Both the position numbers and the translations under genes were made by a program. Positions 10,189 to 20,698 of a stretch of 64,000 bases of DNA are shown here, one piece after another. This DNA is from Ostrinia nubilalis (taxonomy: Eukaryota; Arthropoda; Insecta; Lepidoptera; Crambidae): NCBI RefSeq assembly GCF_963855985.1, contig NC_087090.1:15436501-15500500 (forward strand), read 5' to 3'. Numbering within the stretch: the stretch's first letter is position 1; the number at the start of each line of letters is the position of its first letter. Below the pieces are notes generated by a model. That model searched no databases. It saw only the letters and a program-made list of their open reading frames with translations, and was not told where the DNA came from.

Positions 10189-12193
10189 TTATTTTGAATG
10201 AAAAGCAGAAGAACACTTATGGTGTAGGGCGACGTTGCATTTTTCACATTTCATCGTCGTATTTTTATGGCACAAACCACAGCGGTTTTGTTTATTACTT
10301 TTGATAATATGGTGTGCTTTCCCATCTAATCTTATATCAACCGGAACCCGTTTTATAACTGCCAGAGATGACCTTGGAATAGGATTCTTTACTGTAGAAG
10401 AAGAATTTTCAGTGAAGGTTTGAAGGTACGTTGTTACAACATGCCTTGTAAATGATAAAAAATCATGCGGATTATTCCGTGAAGCTGGAGATAGTTTGTA
10501 TAGTTGGAAAGCATTGTTCATACAAACATTTATAGGAAACATAAGTAGCTGCCAGTACCATCTCTTGAGGCGAATTGAAATTCGGTAGCATCCCACATTT
10601 TGGTCCAGACGATCTACACCGCCCATATATCTGTTATAATTGACAATGCAGCGAGGTTGGTTGACGTCTTTTTTTTGCTTATCACAATACCGCTTCACTT
10701 TACCAATAGGCTCCACGCCACATTGGGTTGAGGCTACAGTAACAATATTGTTATCGTTGTATCGAACGAGAGTGATGCCAGACATAGTGTCTGTACACTG
10801 ATCGAACGATCCTCTGTTGGTCTTCTTCATTTCTTTTGCGTCTTTCAATGGTGCCTTTTCAACTCTATTAGCTCTGATCGTTCCTGTCGCATCGTGTCCT
10901 AATGCCTTTATTTTATCCAGCAATGGTAAAGATGTAAAGTAGTTGTCCATGTAAAAGCTGTAAGTTCCAGGTGGCAATTTAGATATAAGGTCTAAAACAA
11001 CAGAAGCACCTACACCGAGTTCTGGGTGGGTATTTCCTGTGCTTGCCCCTTGATAAAGCTCTCCATATATCAAGTATCCAAGACGAGTACAAAGAGACCA
11101 GTTCTTATAACCGAATCTAATGGGTTTTCCATGAATGTGTTGTTTTGTTCCATGTTTTCCAAAATATGGAATCATCGACTCATCAATACTTAGATTTCTA
11201 TCACCAGGGTAATATTTTAGCCATCTACTGTTGAGTAAATTCCATAAAGGACGAACTTTTGCGAACTTATCCTGTGGGGCCAAGTTAGTGTTATCAGCAA
11301 CGTGAAAGAATCGCAGCAGTTCTTCAAATCTGTTTCTAGGCATAGCAGCTGCCACACCTTGAAAATTGCAATCGACACTTTGCTCCCAGTACATGCGATA
11401 TCTTGCAACACTATTGTATCCCGACAGCAGAAGAATCCCAATAAAACGCTTTATTTCTTCAGTTGTAACTTTGAAATGATGATACCCTTTTTGAATTGCA
11501 TTATTTTCAGTTTCAGAGCGAATCAGTTCAAACACTTCCGCGTCAAAAAAAAGTTCGAAAAATTGTACCGGACTATCAAGATGTTCTAAAAAAGTTGGTG
11601 GCTCTGACACTTTGTCTGCCTTTTCAGGGACATCTGTTTTCCTCCATTTTCGGGAAGCAGGACATTTCTTTTTCGGTGGAGGTGGTTGTACTGGTGTATC
11701 TAATAATGGCTCATTCGGAATGTCTTCTATGGCATCTAAATCATTTTGGGAAGATACAACAGCCCTAAATTCAGCCTGTGCTAAGAGTTGATGTCTAGAT
11801 AGATGATTTATATTTGAAGACTCCTCATCGCCGCTATCTTCATCGCTCTTATCGTAATTATCTGGGGGTGTTATGTAAACATCCGCTGACAACACATCAT
11901 CGACTTCCTCTAGATATGATACGATCTCATTTACCGACAATCTACAACAAAATAAATGAAAAATAATTACTAACAATTACATAAGTTTAAATAATGTACC
12001 ATCTCCATATTATCCTACTGATCCAAAAATGGATCGGTATAGTAAAATGTAAAAATTATATGCGAATACCCTATATTTATATTTCACTGCATTATTATAT
12101 GGTATCTGAACCTATAACTGATAAAAACTCGATAAAACAAAAGCTGTCAACATATTAGAAATTATAAAATACTTACATTTGTCGACGAGACAT
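10189..12193 (-). CDS. piggyBac-family transposase, two exons, intact
   Basis: Cut-and-paste transposase that excises and integrates the surrounding element at TTAA. Exon 1 is 12193-12177 (codes MSRRQ plus two bases) and exon 2 is 11941-10189, joined across a 235-bp intron with GTAAGT donor and TTGTTGTAG acceptor. The junction keeps frame and yields 589 residues, close to the roughly 594 of the original cabbage-looper protein. An unspliced reading would start at a spurious ATG at 11976 and give 595 residues. In spliced numbering, the N-terminus is acidic (about 20-55). The DDE_Tnp_1_7-type core includes YWEQS, LSIDESMIPYFGKHG (Asp259), YSFYMDNYF (Asp338) and YMGGVDRLDQN (Asp449), followed by RWYWQLL with the conserved Trp. 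The C-terminus (about 560-587) has CGLC...CEKC...HHKC...H, the cysteine/histidine finger that in this family binds TIR DNA. No frameshift or stop interrupts it. Activity is not proven. Confidence 0.95.
11942..12176 (-). other. intron of the piggyBac transposase
   Basis: Donor GTAAGT at 12176-12171 and acceptor TTGTTGTAG ending at 11942 on the minus strand, 235 nt. Splicing joins AT with A to make an Ile codon and restores a start (MSRRQ) that matches piggyBac-like N-termini better than the in-frame ATG within the intron. The intron contains the palindrome motif at 12020-12035. Confidence 0.8.
12004..12035 (-). promoter_or_regulatory. palindrome plus TIR-like core inside the intron
   Basis: On the minus strand GATCCATTTTTGGATC (a perfect 16-bp palindrome) is followed by AGTAGGATAATATGGA, again resembling the terminal core. 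It is the only copy inside the transcribed part of the gene. Confidence 0.65.
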
Positions 12194-12360
12194 TTTTTCA
12201 CGAAAAACAAACAAATTAAGCTCATAAAATTGCATTAATTGCGCGCGTAAACAAAAATCTGACAGATTGATTAGAGCGGTAGAACTGTCAGTGCTGCCAA
12301 CATAAAGAAAAAACAATGGCTGCGTTCATGCAATTTTAATTAAAAAATATTTAATTAACC

Positions 12361-12392
12361 GATCCAAAAATGGATCACTGGGATGATACGGG
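12361..12392 (+). promoter_or_regulatory. right-end palindrome abutting the TIR
   Basis: GATCCAAAAATGGATC at 12361-12376 is two bases from the 14-bp TIR (12379-12392). The left TIR has no palindrome beside it; its nearest copy is 133 bp inward. Such left/right asymmetry is known for piggyBac ends. Confidence 0.7.
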
Positions 12393-14029
12393 TAAGGTTC
12401 GACGGGGCTGTCGTGTCCTAATAGACAAAAGCCCCCAAATAAAAAAGATTAAAAAAACATGATGTATGATTTGTTACATATTATAAGTAGTTTCGTAGTA
12501 ACACAGACTATCCAGTAAAATACACATTACACATAATACTAATCTTTCATTAGTTAGTACAGTAGACAGTACATCAAATGATTTATTATACTCGTATTTA
12601 GGAGCTTGATGCTAAACTAACTACGTACTTTTTCATGAACATGAACATTAGGTTCTTATAATTATCTTTCCTAAACTGCATGTACTGGACTGACTAAAGA
12701 AACATATAATATTATTATATATTTTATTTATCATCAGATTTTTAGGAATTCCTATACATCCAATGATATCAGGTTCTGGCTACTCTCAATATTAAAACAA
12801 TAACAGTTCCCGGTATCGATATCGAATTTTGCGAAAAATATCCTGGTCCAGATTTTTTATCAGCGTACATTCATGATTCACATTCCGAATGATTCAGTTC
12901 CCAAATCGATTTCCTGCAATCGAGATGCCACGTCTCGATGGGTAGTCGACTGGTTATGGAATTGGTCAGGGCTAAATATATTTAATACTTTTCTGATTCC
13001 ACTCGATAGGATATCGATTGGTTTTAGTATAACTAAGTATCAAACTTAAAATACGCTAAAATTAATTTGGTTTGAGACTAGAGGCGGAGTGTAAAATGCC
13101 AAAGGATATTTACTTCTTATTTATTAAGTGTAATGAATCAACACTTACGAATAGATTAGTTTTCAGTTTTATTTTGTAGAAATGCCGTTATTGAACAAAA
13201 CTTTCAGTAGGTACTCGTAGTCGTTGATCTGTTTCAATAAGTAAAATGGGCTAAATAAATTGCTTTAGTTCTTTAGTAATAAAAGTAATAAAAGAAAATG
13301 TGGCCTGAGAGAAAAAGTTACAAAAACATTTTTTTAAGTTATTTAATGTTTCAAATGTTATAAGAAATACTCGTACATACTATAAAAGTCTATGATACTT
13401 TACATTGAACATTCATATTATGATTCCATTTACATCTACTTATGATGTCATTGTTTAACTTGTGCCGTCACCCGTAAAAGCCCCAATTAAATTTATTTAC
13501 TGAAAACATTTTTACACACAGTATTGGGGTACAAAAGGCGAAATTAATGCAATGTGGCATTACCTTCCAATCAAAAAAAGGAAAAAAAGTATTTAAAGAG
13601 AAATTCACATTATATCTGCAAAATATTATTTCACAAAACGAAACGAATATTGTACGAAAATGGAACAAAATATCGAATTTCATTAATCATGGAAGTACCT
13701 ACCTATTATTGTTATTACATGTAATATGATATTAACCACAACAAAAGGCATTGTTATCCCGAATTCGTATGTGTAATATGTTTTGTTGGCGTCCATCATG
13801 GAACTGCAAGTCATGGTTTGAGTTACACACGGAAAAATGTTTCGGCTAACGAAGAGAAATCACTCTAGTGTCATAAATCAAATATTATTGAATCAACTAT
13901 GGCAACCCTCACTTGTAATAGGGATGGGCAGTCTTTGATACGGCCGTCCGATTGATATTGCTACCAATAGAGACTTTTTCCATCTGTTTGATACGTATAA
14001 TTTTTAATTTATCTCATTGTTAGAAGGCA
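12393..14029. other. no gene recognised; AT-rich flank of piggyBac
   Basis: Two overlapping short frames on opposite strands (13468-13683 and 13547-13729) show no domain. No strong repeat match apart from scattered short AT motifs. Confidence 0.4.
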
Positions 14030-14360
14030 TCAATTTTTTTTTATGTGACAGGAGGCAAACGAGCAGACGGATCACCTGATGGTAAGTGATTACCGACATT
14101 ACCGTCGCCCATAGACACCCGCAGACCCAGGGGCGTTACAGGTGCGTTGCCGGCCTTTAAGGTGAAGATACGCTCTCCTCTTGAAAGCTTGCAGGTCGTA
14201 TCCGTCCGGTTTGGTTGTACGGGGCAGGAAGTTTCTAGAGAAACGTACTGTTGTGGACTCCCAACCATCTAAGTGATGGGGGTGGAAGTGCTGTCGGGTA
14301 GATCGGTGCCGAAAAGTGGCGGCAGGAATAAGTCCGGATAATTCTTTGGAGCACTCCCCG
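14030..14360 (-). mobile_element. LINE 3' end with poly(A) (family L2)
   Basis: On the minus strand it runs from GGAGTGCTCC... through TACAACCAAACCGGACGGAT, CCTTAAAGGCCGGCAACGCA, GGTGTCTATGGGCGACGGTA and CGAGTCGTTTGCC-like text, and ends CCTGTCACAT plus an A run (the plus-strand T run at 14033-14042). It is the longest copy of family L2 here and shares about 140 bp with 7565-7713. Open frames in it are not a recognisable protein. Confidence 0.65.
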
Positions 14361-14364
14361 TGAT

Positions 14365-14435
14365 TGTTAAGCTAAAGATCCTGGCTACACGGGTATTGCA
14401 GCGGTGAGGATGAGAGGTTGGAATAATGCCGAGGT
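14365..14435 (+). repeat. L3 LINE-type tail fragment
   Basis: AGATCCTGGCTACACGGGTA, TTGCAGCGGTGAGGATGAGA and GGTTGGAATAATG match the L3 block at 58160-58270. It is joined tail-to-tail with the L2 copy on its left. Confidence 0.5.
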
Positions 14436-14586
14436 AGCTGGGTTGCTGATTAAACAAGTAAATCAGACATCAGTATCCCGTTTTGCAATAAAGAGTACTC
14501 GATGTTACATTTGGAATATCTCATTTCTTTTGATTAAATACTTCACGGATTCCAAGACAGCTATCCTTTCTTTATTTTATCTTTTA

Positions 14587-14731
14587 CTAGCTTTTTTTAT
14601 CGCGCGCGTGCCTGTTTCAATAACCGGGATCTCTATGCAAAATTTTATCAAAATCTGTTCAGTGGTTTAGGCGTAAAAGCGAGACAGACAGACAGACAGA
14701 GTTACTTTCGCATTTATAATATTAGTATGGA
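14587..14731 (-). mobile_element. Lep1-type Helitron, internally deleted
   Basis: CTAG at 14587-14590 and TCCATACTAATATTATAAAT (complement of the right end), with the GACAGACAGACAGACAGAG run. The GC-rich hairpin region and part of the body are missing. It is about 145 bp against about 220 for full copies. Confidence 0.7.
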
Positions 14732-15964
14732 TTTATTCAGAAAACCACAGCTCTTTATGATACTACAAACATATCAAGTTTAACCGTCCAGACTGGATCC
14801 GGGCTTAACAGTAGTTTCAGCTGTAGGGTTGGAATAGTCCTGAAATGAACAGCGGGTTGTCACCGTATGGCCTTCAGTCGGAATGTTTCCAATAACGCGA
14901 CGTATCGTTCCGGATGGGCAGTGCTTCGTCGACGTGAAATATGCTGATTTATGAGCACTATGACACAGTGCAAAATGTGTTTTCAGTATTACAGCTTCAC
15001 ATTAATTTTGTGTAAATTAAATATGGTGACAAGAGTCACCTATGCAACTACGACACATGGGAAAAGAGTAAATTTTAACTTGCAAGTGCAAGTAAGCCTT
15101 GTTTCAAGTAAAAATATAATAATAGTGAAGCTGTGTTTATTCTTAAGATTGAACCTTGGGTTGCATTATGTAATTTATCCACTCTTCTTCTGACAGAAAA
15201 AAATTGATATCTAACAAAAAATATACCTGAAGTAATGTACAGATGTAGGTCAGTAAATAAATGTTAGTAAATGTAAACAGCAAAAAAGCCTTGCCAGGCT
15301 CTTCTTTCTTCTTGAAAGAAAGGCTTTTCAAGGAATAGAGAATTCCAAGGAATATTTTTCATTTGCGTATTTTTTAGTTACCCAAGTATTTGTTAATTTG
15401 CGTATTCATTTTAATGAATAGAATAGAATACAAGTACTTTATTCAGCGTTTAACATTTTAGGTGCATATATTATTAATTTTATTGAGGCAAACTGAAAAG
15501 GTGCCCGCCCGCTCAACAAAAATCGTGACATGATGACACAAGTCGTCAAATCACGCAACTGGTTTTCAGCGGGTACAGTCCCACGATTTTAAAACGTCAA
15601 GTGGCAAAATCAAAAACTAAACCCAGTATTGATATTAGCGCCCCCCGGTAATGTCATATTATATGATCGGTATTATAATCGGAACCAGCGATTCGGTATT
15701 GTTGTGACGATGGCGCCCCTGTCAATGTCACGGGTAGGACGGTTCCAACCAACTGATGCTACTGTGTATTTACTGTGGTAGTGTGGAAAATCGAAAAGTA
15801 ATGACGATGTGTCAGGATTTTCGTTGGGACTGTTACTGTGTATCGATGGAGTTCATATCCATTTTTTTGCTGTACAAAATGGTTTTTTGATAACTGTCTA
15901 TGAAATATTTTTATTTAATAAAGTTTTTTTTTTCTGTAGTGAATTTCAATTTTGGTATAAACTA
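14732..15964. other. no gene recognised
   Basis: Several short frames (14951-15193, 15143-15331, 15809-15991) have no domain. The stretch 15506-15760 is less AT-rich and looks unique; I cannot assign it. Confidence 0.35.
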
Positions 15965-15965
15965 A

Positions 15966-16086
15966 GGCTGGGTTGCACCATCTTACTTTAACTTTAAGAA
16001 ACGTCAAAAATCTGTCAAACTCCATCCAAAAACACCGGTTATCGTTATAGTTAAGTACCGTTAAAGTTAGGTGGTGCAACTCAGCC
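15966..16086. mobile_element. palindromic MITE family A, copy 4
   Basis: Ends GGCTGGGTTGCACCATC and GGTGGTGCAACTCAGCC, flanked by TAA on both sides (ACTAA / TAAG). It is full length and the clearest copy. The two arms are complementary over most of their length, so the single strand folds into a long hairpin. Confidence 0.8.
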
Positions 16087-16432
16087 TAAGAAGCTTTATT
16101 TAAAAGCTTTTGGCCAGCCAAAATCATAATATGCACATTTAATATCTCGAAATAGTGCCATACTTAGGTAAGCCCTAAAATATTCTAATTATAATATAAA
16201 ATAATATTCTTATTCTTTTGTTTAAGAAGCCAATTTAAAATATTAGAGCAGTTAAACATAATGTTTAACTACAAACGATAGCTATTTCTGCAAACCTTGC
16301 ATAGAATTATAATAATTTATACCACATAAAACAAGCGAACACTGAAAACGTTTGGCTATACGACAGTACAGTCATCGACATTAATATGTTGAAAGTTATA
16401 CCATGTGACACATTTCACTATTCTAAAATTAG

Positions 16433-16545
16433 GCTGGGTTGCACCATCTTACTTTAACTTTAACAAACGTTAAAATTCTGGGAAATTCCAAACAAAATGG
16501 TTATGGTTACAGTCATGGTTACAATAAGGTGATGCAACTCAATCT
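16433..16545. mobile_element. palindromic MITE family A, copy 5
   Basis: GGCTGGGTTGCACCATC at the left, GTGATGCAACTCAATC at the right, flanked by TTA on both sides. The internal right half is diverged. Confidence 0.7.
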
Positions 16546-16546
16546 T

Positions 16547-17070
16547 ACTGTTTATTTTTGAAATGTAAAGATCTTAAAAATTAATGGAAATTGTTACACG
16601 TAGCATTAATGTATTTGTTAGCTTTTATAGTCAAGAATTATCAGTTACGATCGTATTAGTGTTATTTTGGATTTAATTCTTTATAACAAATGTGCCGGAT
16701 AGGTTACAGAAAATTTTTACGCTACGTACCTACTACACCAATTTCTCAAAAGCAGTCACATCATTACATAGCCGACTGTACTCCATACAAAACACATCAA
16801 ACATGAACGAAATAAATTATCCAGAGCATGGCCCACCGCCTAACGGCCCATAAAATCTCTTTGAGGCCACAGAAGTCTTAATGGCTGTTAGAGAATAGCT
16901 AATTTTTCCAACATTCGGAACGGCAATAAACTGTTGTACCTAGTTCGTGTTGACGTTTGCACATAAAATTGTCAAACAAGCTGGTGTGAGCTGTGATTGT
17001 GATGATGTGTCTAAGTAAATTCTCGTGTAAAGGCGAAGCGAGCTTATCATCACCATTAACAGATCATTTA
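16547..17070. other. no gene recognised
   Basis: AT-rich spacer between two MITEs; no frame with recognisable features. Confidence 0.4.
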
Positions 17071-17216
17071 CGCCTGTATTCACAAACGACGCTTGCTTAA
17101 GTGAAGCAGCAAATCGAACGCACAGCGTTGAATAGAGCTCTGCGATTGGTTCGTGTGTCACCCTGAGCGTCTACGCGCACTGTGAGACCTCATAGTTATG
17201 TTTGTGAATACGGGTG
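17071..17216. mobile_element. palindromic MITE family C, copy 2
   Basis: 146 bp from CGCCTGTATTCACAAACGA to TTTGTGAATACGGGTG, flanked by TTA on both sides (17068-17070 and 17217-17219). The 73-residue frame on the minus strand is MITE sequence. The TTA duplication suggests a TWA-targeting (PIF/Harbinger-like) origin. Confidence 0.8.
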
Positions 17217-17269
17217 TTAGTCTCTATTGAAAGAGAACGACCCCTTCTAATTTATCGGACGCAAAAAAA

Positions 17270-17475
17270 AGGATGTATCCTACACTCCCTATGCTGGCCA
17301 GATAGGTTGGAGAGGCATGTTCGCATTTTTCCCCTTTAACCCTTCAAGTACCAGCGAATCGAGACAATAGAAAACAATTGTTACCGCGGTCTCATGCGAC
17401 CGCTTAGGGTTCCATCCACGGGATAGTCGCCTCTTACGATGTCCATGGGAAGAGTGGGAGTGATCCTGAAACCGC
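17270..17475 (-). repeat. LINE-type tail repeat (family L4)
   Basis: Contains ACTCCCTATGCTGGCCAGAT, GGTTGGAGAGGC, and further right GTCGCCTCTTACGATGTCCA and GGGAAGAGTGGGAGTG. The same blocks occur near 37590-37660, 57170-57310, 19040-19095 and 45405-45440. A LINE 3' UTR is inferred; no coding part is attached. Confidence 0.5.
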
Positions 17476-17544
17476 ACTGCTATTAAAATGATATAATCCT
17501 TATTTATAAGAAATGCATATTTTATACATAGAGAAAAACACATC

Positions 17545-17635
17545 AAAATCCGTTGCCTAGTTTTAAAGAACTAAGCATACATAGGGACCGACAGACAGGA
17601 AAGCGACTTTGTTTTATAATATGTAGTGATAGTGA
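17545..17635 (-). mobile_element. Helitron-like fragment (third subfamily)
   Basis: ATCAAAATCCGTTG, AGTTTTAAAGA.CTAAGCA, ACATAGGGAC and AAAGCGACTTTGTTTTATA are shared with 34134-34306. Only the distal half is present. Confidence 0.55.
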
Positions 17636-17639
17636 TGAT

Positions 17640-18126
17640 GAAGAATCTTAGCTGAGACAGTAGGTACTTAGTAAAATAGAACCTATAACGAATGTAGTTA
17701 ACATTAGATGCAACAATATTCAGCTTAGTGTGCTGTCATCTGTGCAAACAATAAATAACTCAACGCTCTTACAATTAAACTTCTTTATTGCTTGAAAATG
17801 TAACCTCGACCACTCTGCCAGTTCATTTAAAAACTCAACCCGCTGGGAGACTTAAAATTAAAAGTTACACGGCAAATTGTGCGGAAACAAGCTTTGGCAA
17901 TGCAATGCAAATGCTTGGAAAGGAATCACGGAAGAATAACAAACGCACGGCATCACGGAAAATGTTTTGAATAAAAACACGGCGAGGGTGGACAGCGCTG
18001 GATTTGCTGGAAAAAAACAAGCGCCTCTGTTCTGGACAGAATTATGGAGTTAACAATGGGATTGAGAAACTAGTTTTTTAGTACTTTTTAGGCACGGAAA
18101 GTTTTATGGATTTGCAGATTTAAGTT
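17640..18126. other. no gene recognised
   Basis: A 60-residue frame at 17788-17970 lacks recognisable features. Otherwise AT-rich unique sequence. Confidence 0.35.
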
Positions 18127-18364
18127 CGTTCGTTCGTTTCAGCCGAATGACGTCCACTGCTGGACAAAGGCCTCCTCCAAGGTTTTCCACAATGAACGGT
18201 CCTGCGCTGCCCGCATCCAGGCTCTTCCCGCGACCTTCACCAGATCGTCGGTCCACCTAGTAGGAGGCCTGCCCACGCTACGTCATCCAGCCCGTGGTCG
18301 CCACTCGAGATCTTTTCTGCCCCAACAGCCATCGTCTCTAAGAACTATGTGCCCCGCCCACCAG
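18127..18364 (-). pseudogene. RTE-clade LINE reverse transcriptase, C-terminal end
   Basis: Read on the minus strand it codes the end of the RTE-type ORF2: GHIV..DGCWGRKDLEWRP, a stop codon in place of an Arg codon, then RSVGRPPTRWTDDLVKVAG, RAWMRAAQDRSLWKTLEEAF, VQQWTSFG and the natural stop. The 3' end follows immediately and runs into a GAAC-type tandem tail (plus strand CGTTCGTTCGTTTCAG). It shows the normal C-terminus of the family that the 22.6 kb copy lacks. Dead through 5' truncation and one nonsense change. Confidence 0.85.
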
Positions 18365-19027
18365 ATTTAAGTTAAAACCCTAAAAATTGAACATGTATTT
18401 CATGATACTTGACAGGTGTATTTCAAATGCACAAGAAATGAAAAAAGACCTACATAATAATGAGAAAATCGTTCATTTTCCGAGAAAAAGTTGGCACCGC
18501 TTTTCAGCTTAGAAGCACAGCTTGAATTAACTGCAGAAGTTTTCCCAAGCTGTCCCATACATTCCCGTAAAATAAATACGCTTGTCAAAATTAAATGACA
18601 AATAGCAGCAGTCCGTAATGGCACATAATTAAGTAAATGCACCGTTTTATTTATGCAAGCGATTCGTAATGAACGAAACACAATGAAACATCTGAATTAA
18701 AGCAAACCGCGCCAGATTTCCATAGTAAACATCACTTAATATAAAATTCCGGGCTTATTAAATATGCAATGAATCTACGTGAAGCCGCAAAAAGATTAAT
18801 TCTGACAGCGTGCCAAAATGGTGATATTTTGCACGATTTTGTCGCGTCCCCTAGTAATTATTTTAAAGTGGATACAACGCAACCTTAATCTCAGTAGGTC
18901 CACTGAAATGGCAGCAACAGAAAGACAAAGTGATTCAGGATAAATGTCAACAGATGGCGCTAACTAATGATAATAATTGAACCGTTTGCTCATGGCATAC
19001 TACCTACTCGTATTTGATGTGTGGTTC
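18365..19027. other. no gene recognised
   Basis: The 93-residue frame at 18400-18681 has no recognisable domain. No repeat match seen. Confidence 0.35.
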
Positions 19028-19300
19028 TGGCAGATTATAATAAAACCACTCCCACTCTTCCCGAGAATGTCGTAAAAGCCAACTAGGGGACAAAATACGT
19101 TATAATTTTCATTGCAAATGACAGACTGACTTGAATTGTCATTTTTCTTTGCTAACTTTTCGAAAACCTAAATTTTTTTTATGCATAACAAGGCAGTTAT
19201 TTGACCACAATCGCACCTGATGTTAAGTGAGATGCAGTCTAGGATGGTACATATCTGCCCTGTAAGTGCCTATTCACTCTCGCCTTGAAAATGCTTTAAT
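19028..19300 (-). repeat. L4 and L2 LINE-type tail fragments
   Basis: At 19040-19090 CCCACTCTTCCCGAGAATG and CGTAAAAGCCAACTAGGG match L4. At 19171-19290 a T run is followed by CGCACCTGATGTTAAGTGAG and TGCCTATTCACTCTCGCCTT, a diverged L2 tail with its A tail on the minus strand. Confidence 0.45.
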
Positions 19301-20474
19301 TTTATAACTGTCAGAATAGGCTTAACCTTCAGTCTTTATACATAACCCATAATCAAACCCGCAAAATCTGAACACTTCATCCTCTGTTTAACGTCCTGTC
19401 ATCCCTTCGAGATATTAAGGGGAGATTCCTTTTGCCCAGACCCTTTTCAAATAAATAAACAGATTTTATGAAATTGTCTCTCTTACTATTTTTTGCGCGT
19501 CTTGAATAGAGATGCTTATGAATCGTTATATCGATAGATTCTGAAGGGTCTACGATTTTCCGGGAAATGTAGACAATTTTTCTCGGAATAAAAACCTCTA
19601 CGGGTTTTGAATAATATTATTTTTTTGAGTTTCAAGCGATTATTTTTGTTTAAAGATGAACTTTGAAGAAATTAGACTTTACTGATTATATTATCGATAC
19701 TTCTGCTCCGTTTCCACGTATGTTCCATATTTTGACCCTAATTATCAATCGTTAATAAGTTGTAGGGTTCGTGCGGCTTAAAGATAACGCGACGATGATT
19801 TGCATAAATAGTCTTTATTAGTATTATTCTGGAATAATGTACCTTTCTGTCAAATAGTGAACAAAATACGCTTTTCCCCTATCTCCCTCTCTTTATTGGA
19901 ATTTAAAGAACATTTACGAGATTATTTTTTTAACAAATACATTTGTAGGGAAAGTATTTTAATTTAAAATTGTCCAGTATCAAAGAAAAGCAGATGAAAT
20001 TATGCAGAAATCGCCCAAATTTCTAATGTGATATTCACCTGAAAAATATATGGAAAATTATCGATCATTGAACAACCCATCTCTACAAGATTACGTCAAG
20101 TCAAACTGGGACCGCATTATTTGAATGGAATTGATACAAAAAGGCTTTTTTTCGGAATTGATCAACCGTGTAATTCTATTGTGTTGTGTGGGTCTGTACG
20201 CCATGCTTCTGAAAATGAATTGTCAATACATTTTGAACCATACGATAAGGGTATAAAGTTTGAAATGCATTTAGGGAATTCGTCTCTATGGTAACCTGTC
20301 CTGCCACAGCCATTGTATAATAATAGATAGATAGATGCGGACTGTAACAAGCATAGTTTTGTTTTCAATTATAGTGCAATCCTGATTATCCGGATCATTT
20401 GTGGCCAGAATTTTCCGGGTAATCGAAAATCCGGATAATAGGATTCATTTTGTACTCTATTCCTTTATTGTTTA
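19301..20474. other. no gene recognised
   Basis: AT-rich unique-looking sequence with one 68-residue frame (20162-20368) of no recognisable family. A short inverted motif occurs at 20385-20440 (ATTATCCGGAT / ATCCGGATAAT). Confidence 0.35.
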
Positions 20475-20698
20475 CTAGCTTTCCGCCCGGCTTTGCCCGC
20501 GGGTATTTTGTCTGTCACAGAAAAACTTTATCGCGCGCGTTCCTGTTTCAAACAACCGGGATAAAAACTATCCTATGTCCTTTCCCGCGACTCAAACTAT
20601 ATTGGTCGGTAAATTCGGTTTAGTGGTTTAGGCGTGAAAGCAAGACAGACAGACAGACAGAGTTACTTTCGCATTTAAAATCTTATTATTAGTATAGA
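20475..20698 (-). mobile_element. Lep1-type Helitron
   Basis: CTAG at the left, GCCCGGCTTTGCCCGCGGG hairpin region, ATCGCGCGCGTTCCTG, and the GACAGACAGACAGACAGAG run. The 5' end (right side) is slightly altered: AAATCTTATTATTAGTATAG in place of TATAATATTAGTATGGA. Near full length. Confidence 0.75.

Larger units (their letters stand above)
9872..12392 (-). mobile_element. piggyBac-like DNA transposon, apparently complete
   Basis: A 2521-bp element with terminal inverted repeats CCCGTATCTTCCCA (9872-9885) and TGGGATGATACGGG (12379-12392), matching at 13 of 14 positions. The left flank is TTAA (9868-9871), the piggyBac target. The right flank reads TAAG, which fits TTAA with one T lost. The element holds one gene on the minus strand, an intact two-exon transposase with a poly(A) signal. 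Length and structure match the family (about 2.4-2.5 kb, CCC/GGG ends). The near-identical TIRs and intact frame suggest a young, possibly still active copy. Confidence 0.95.

Noticed and set aside
11976..11976. ATG at 11976 as transposase start
   Set aside because: It lies in the intron. The spliced start at 12193 has canonical splice sites, keeps frame and removes the odd hydrophobic leader.
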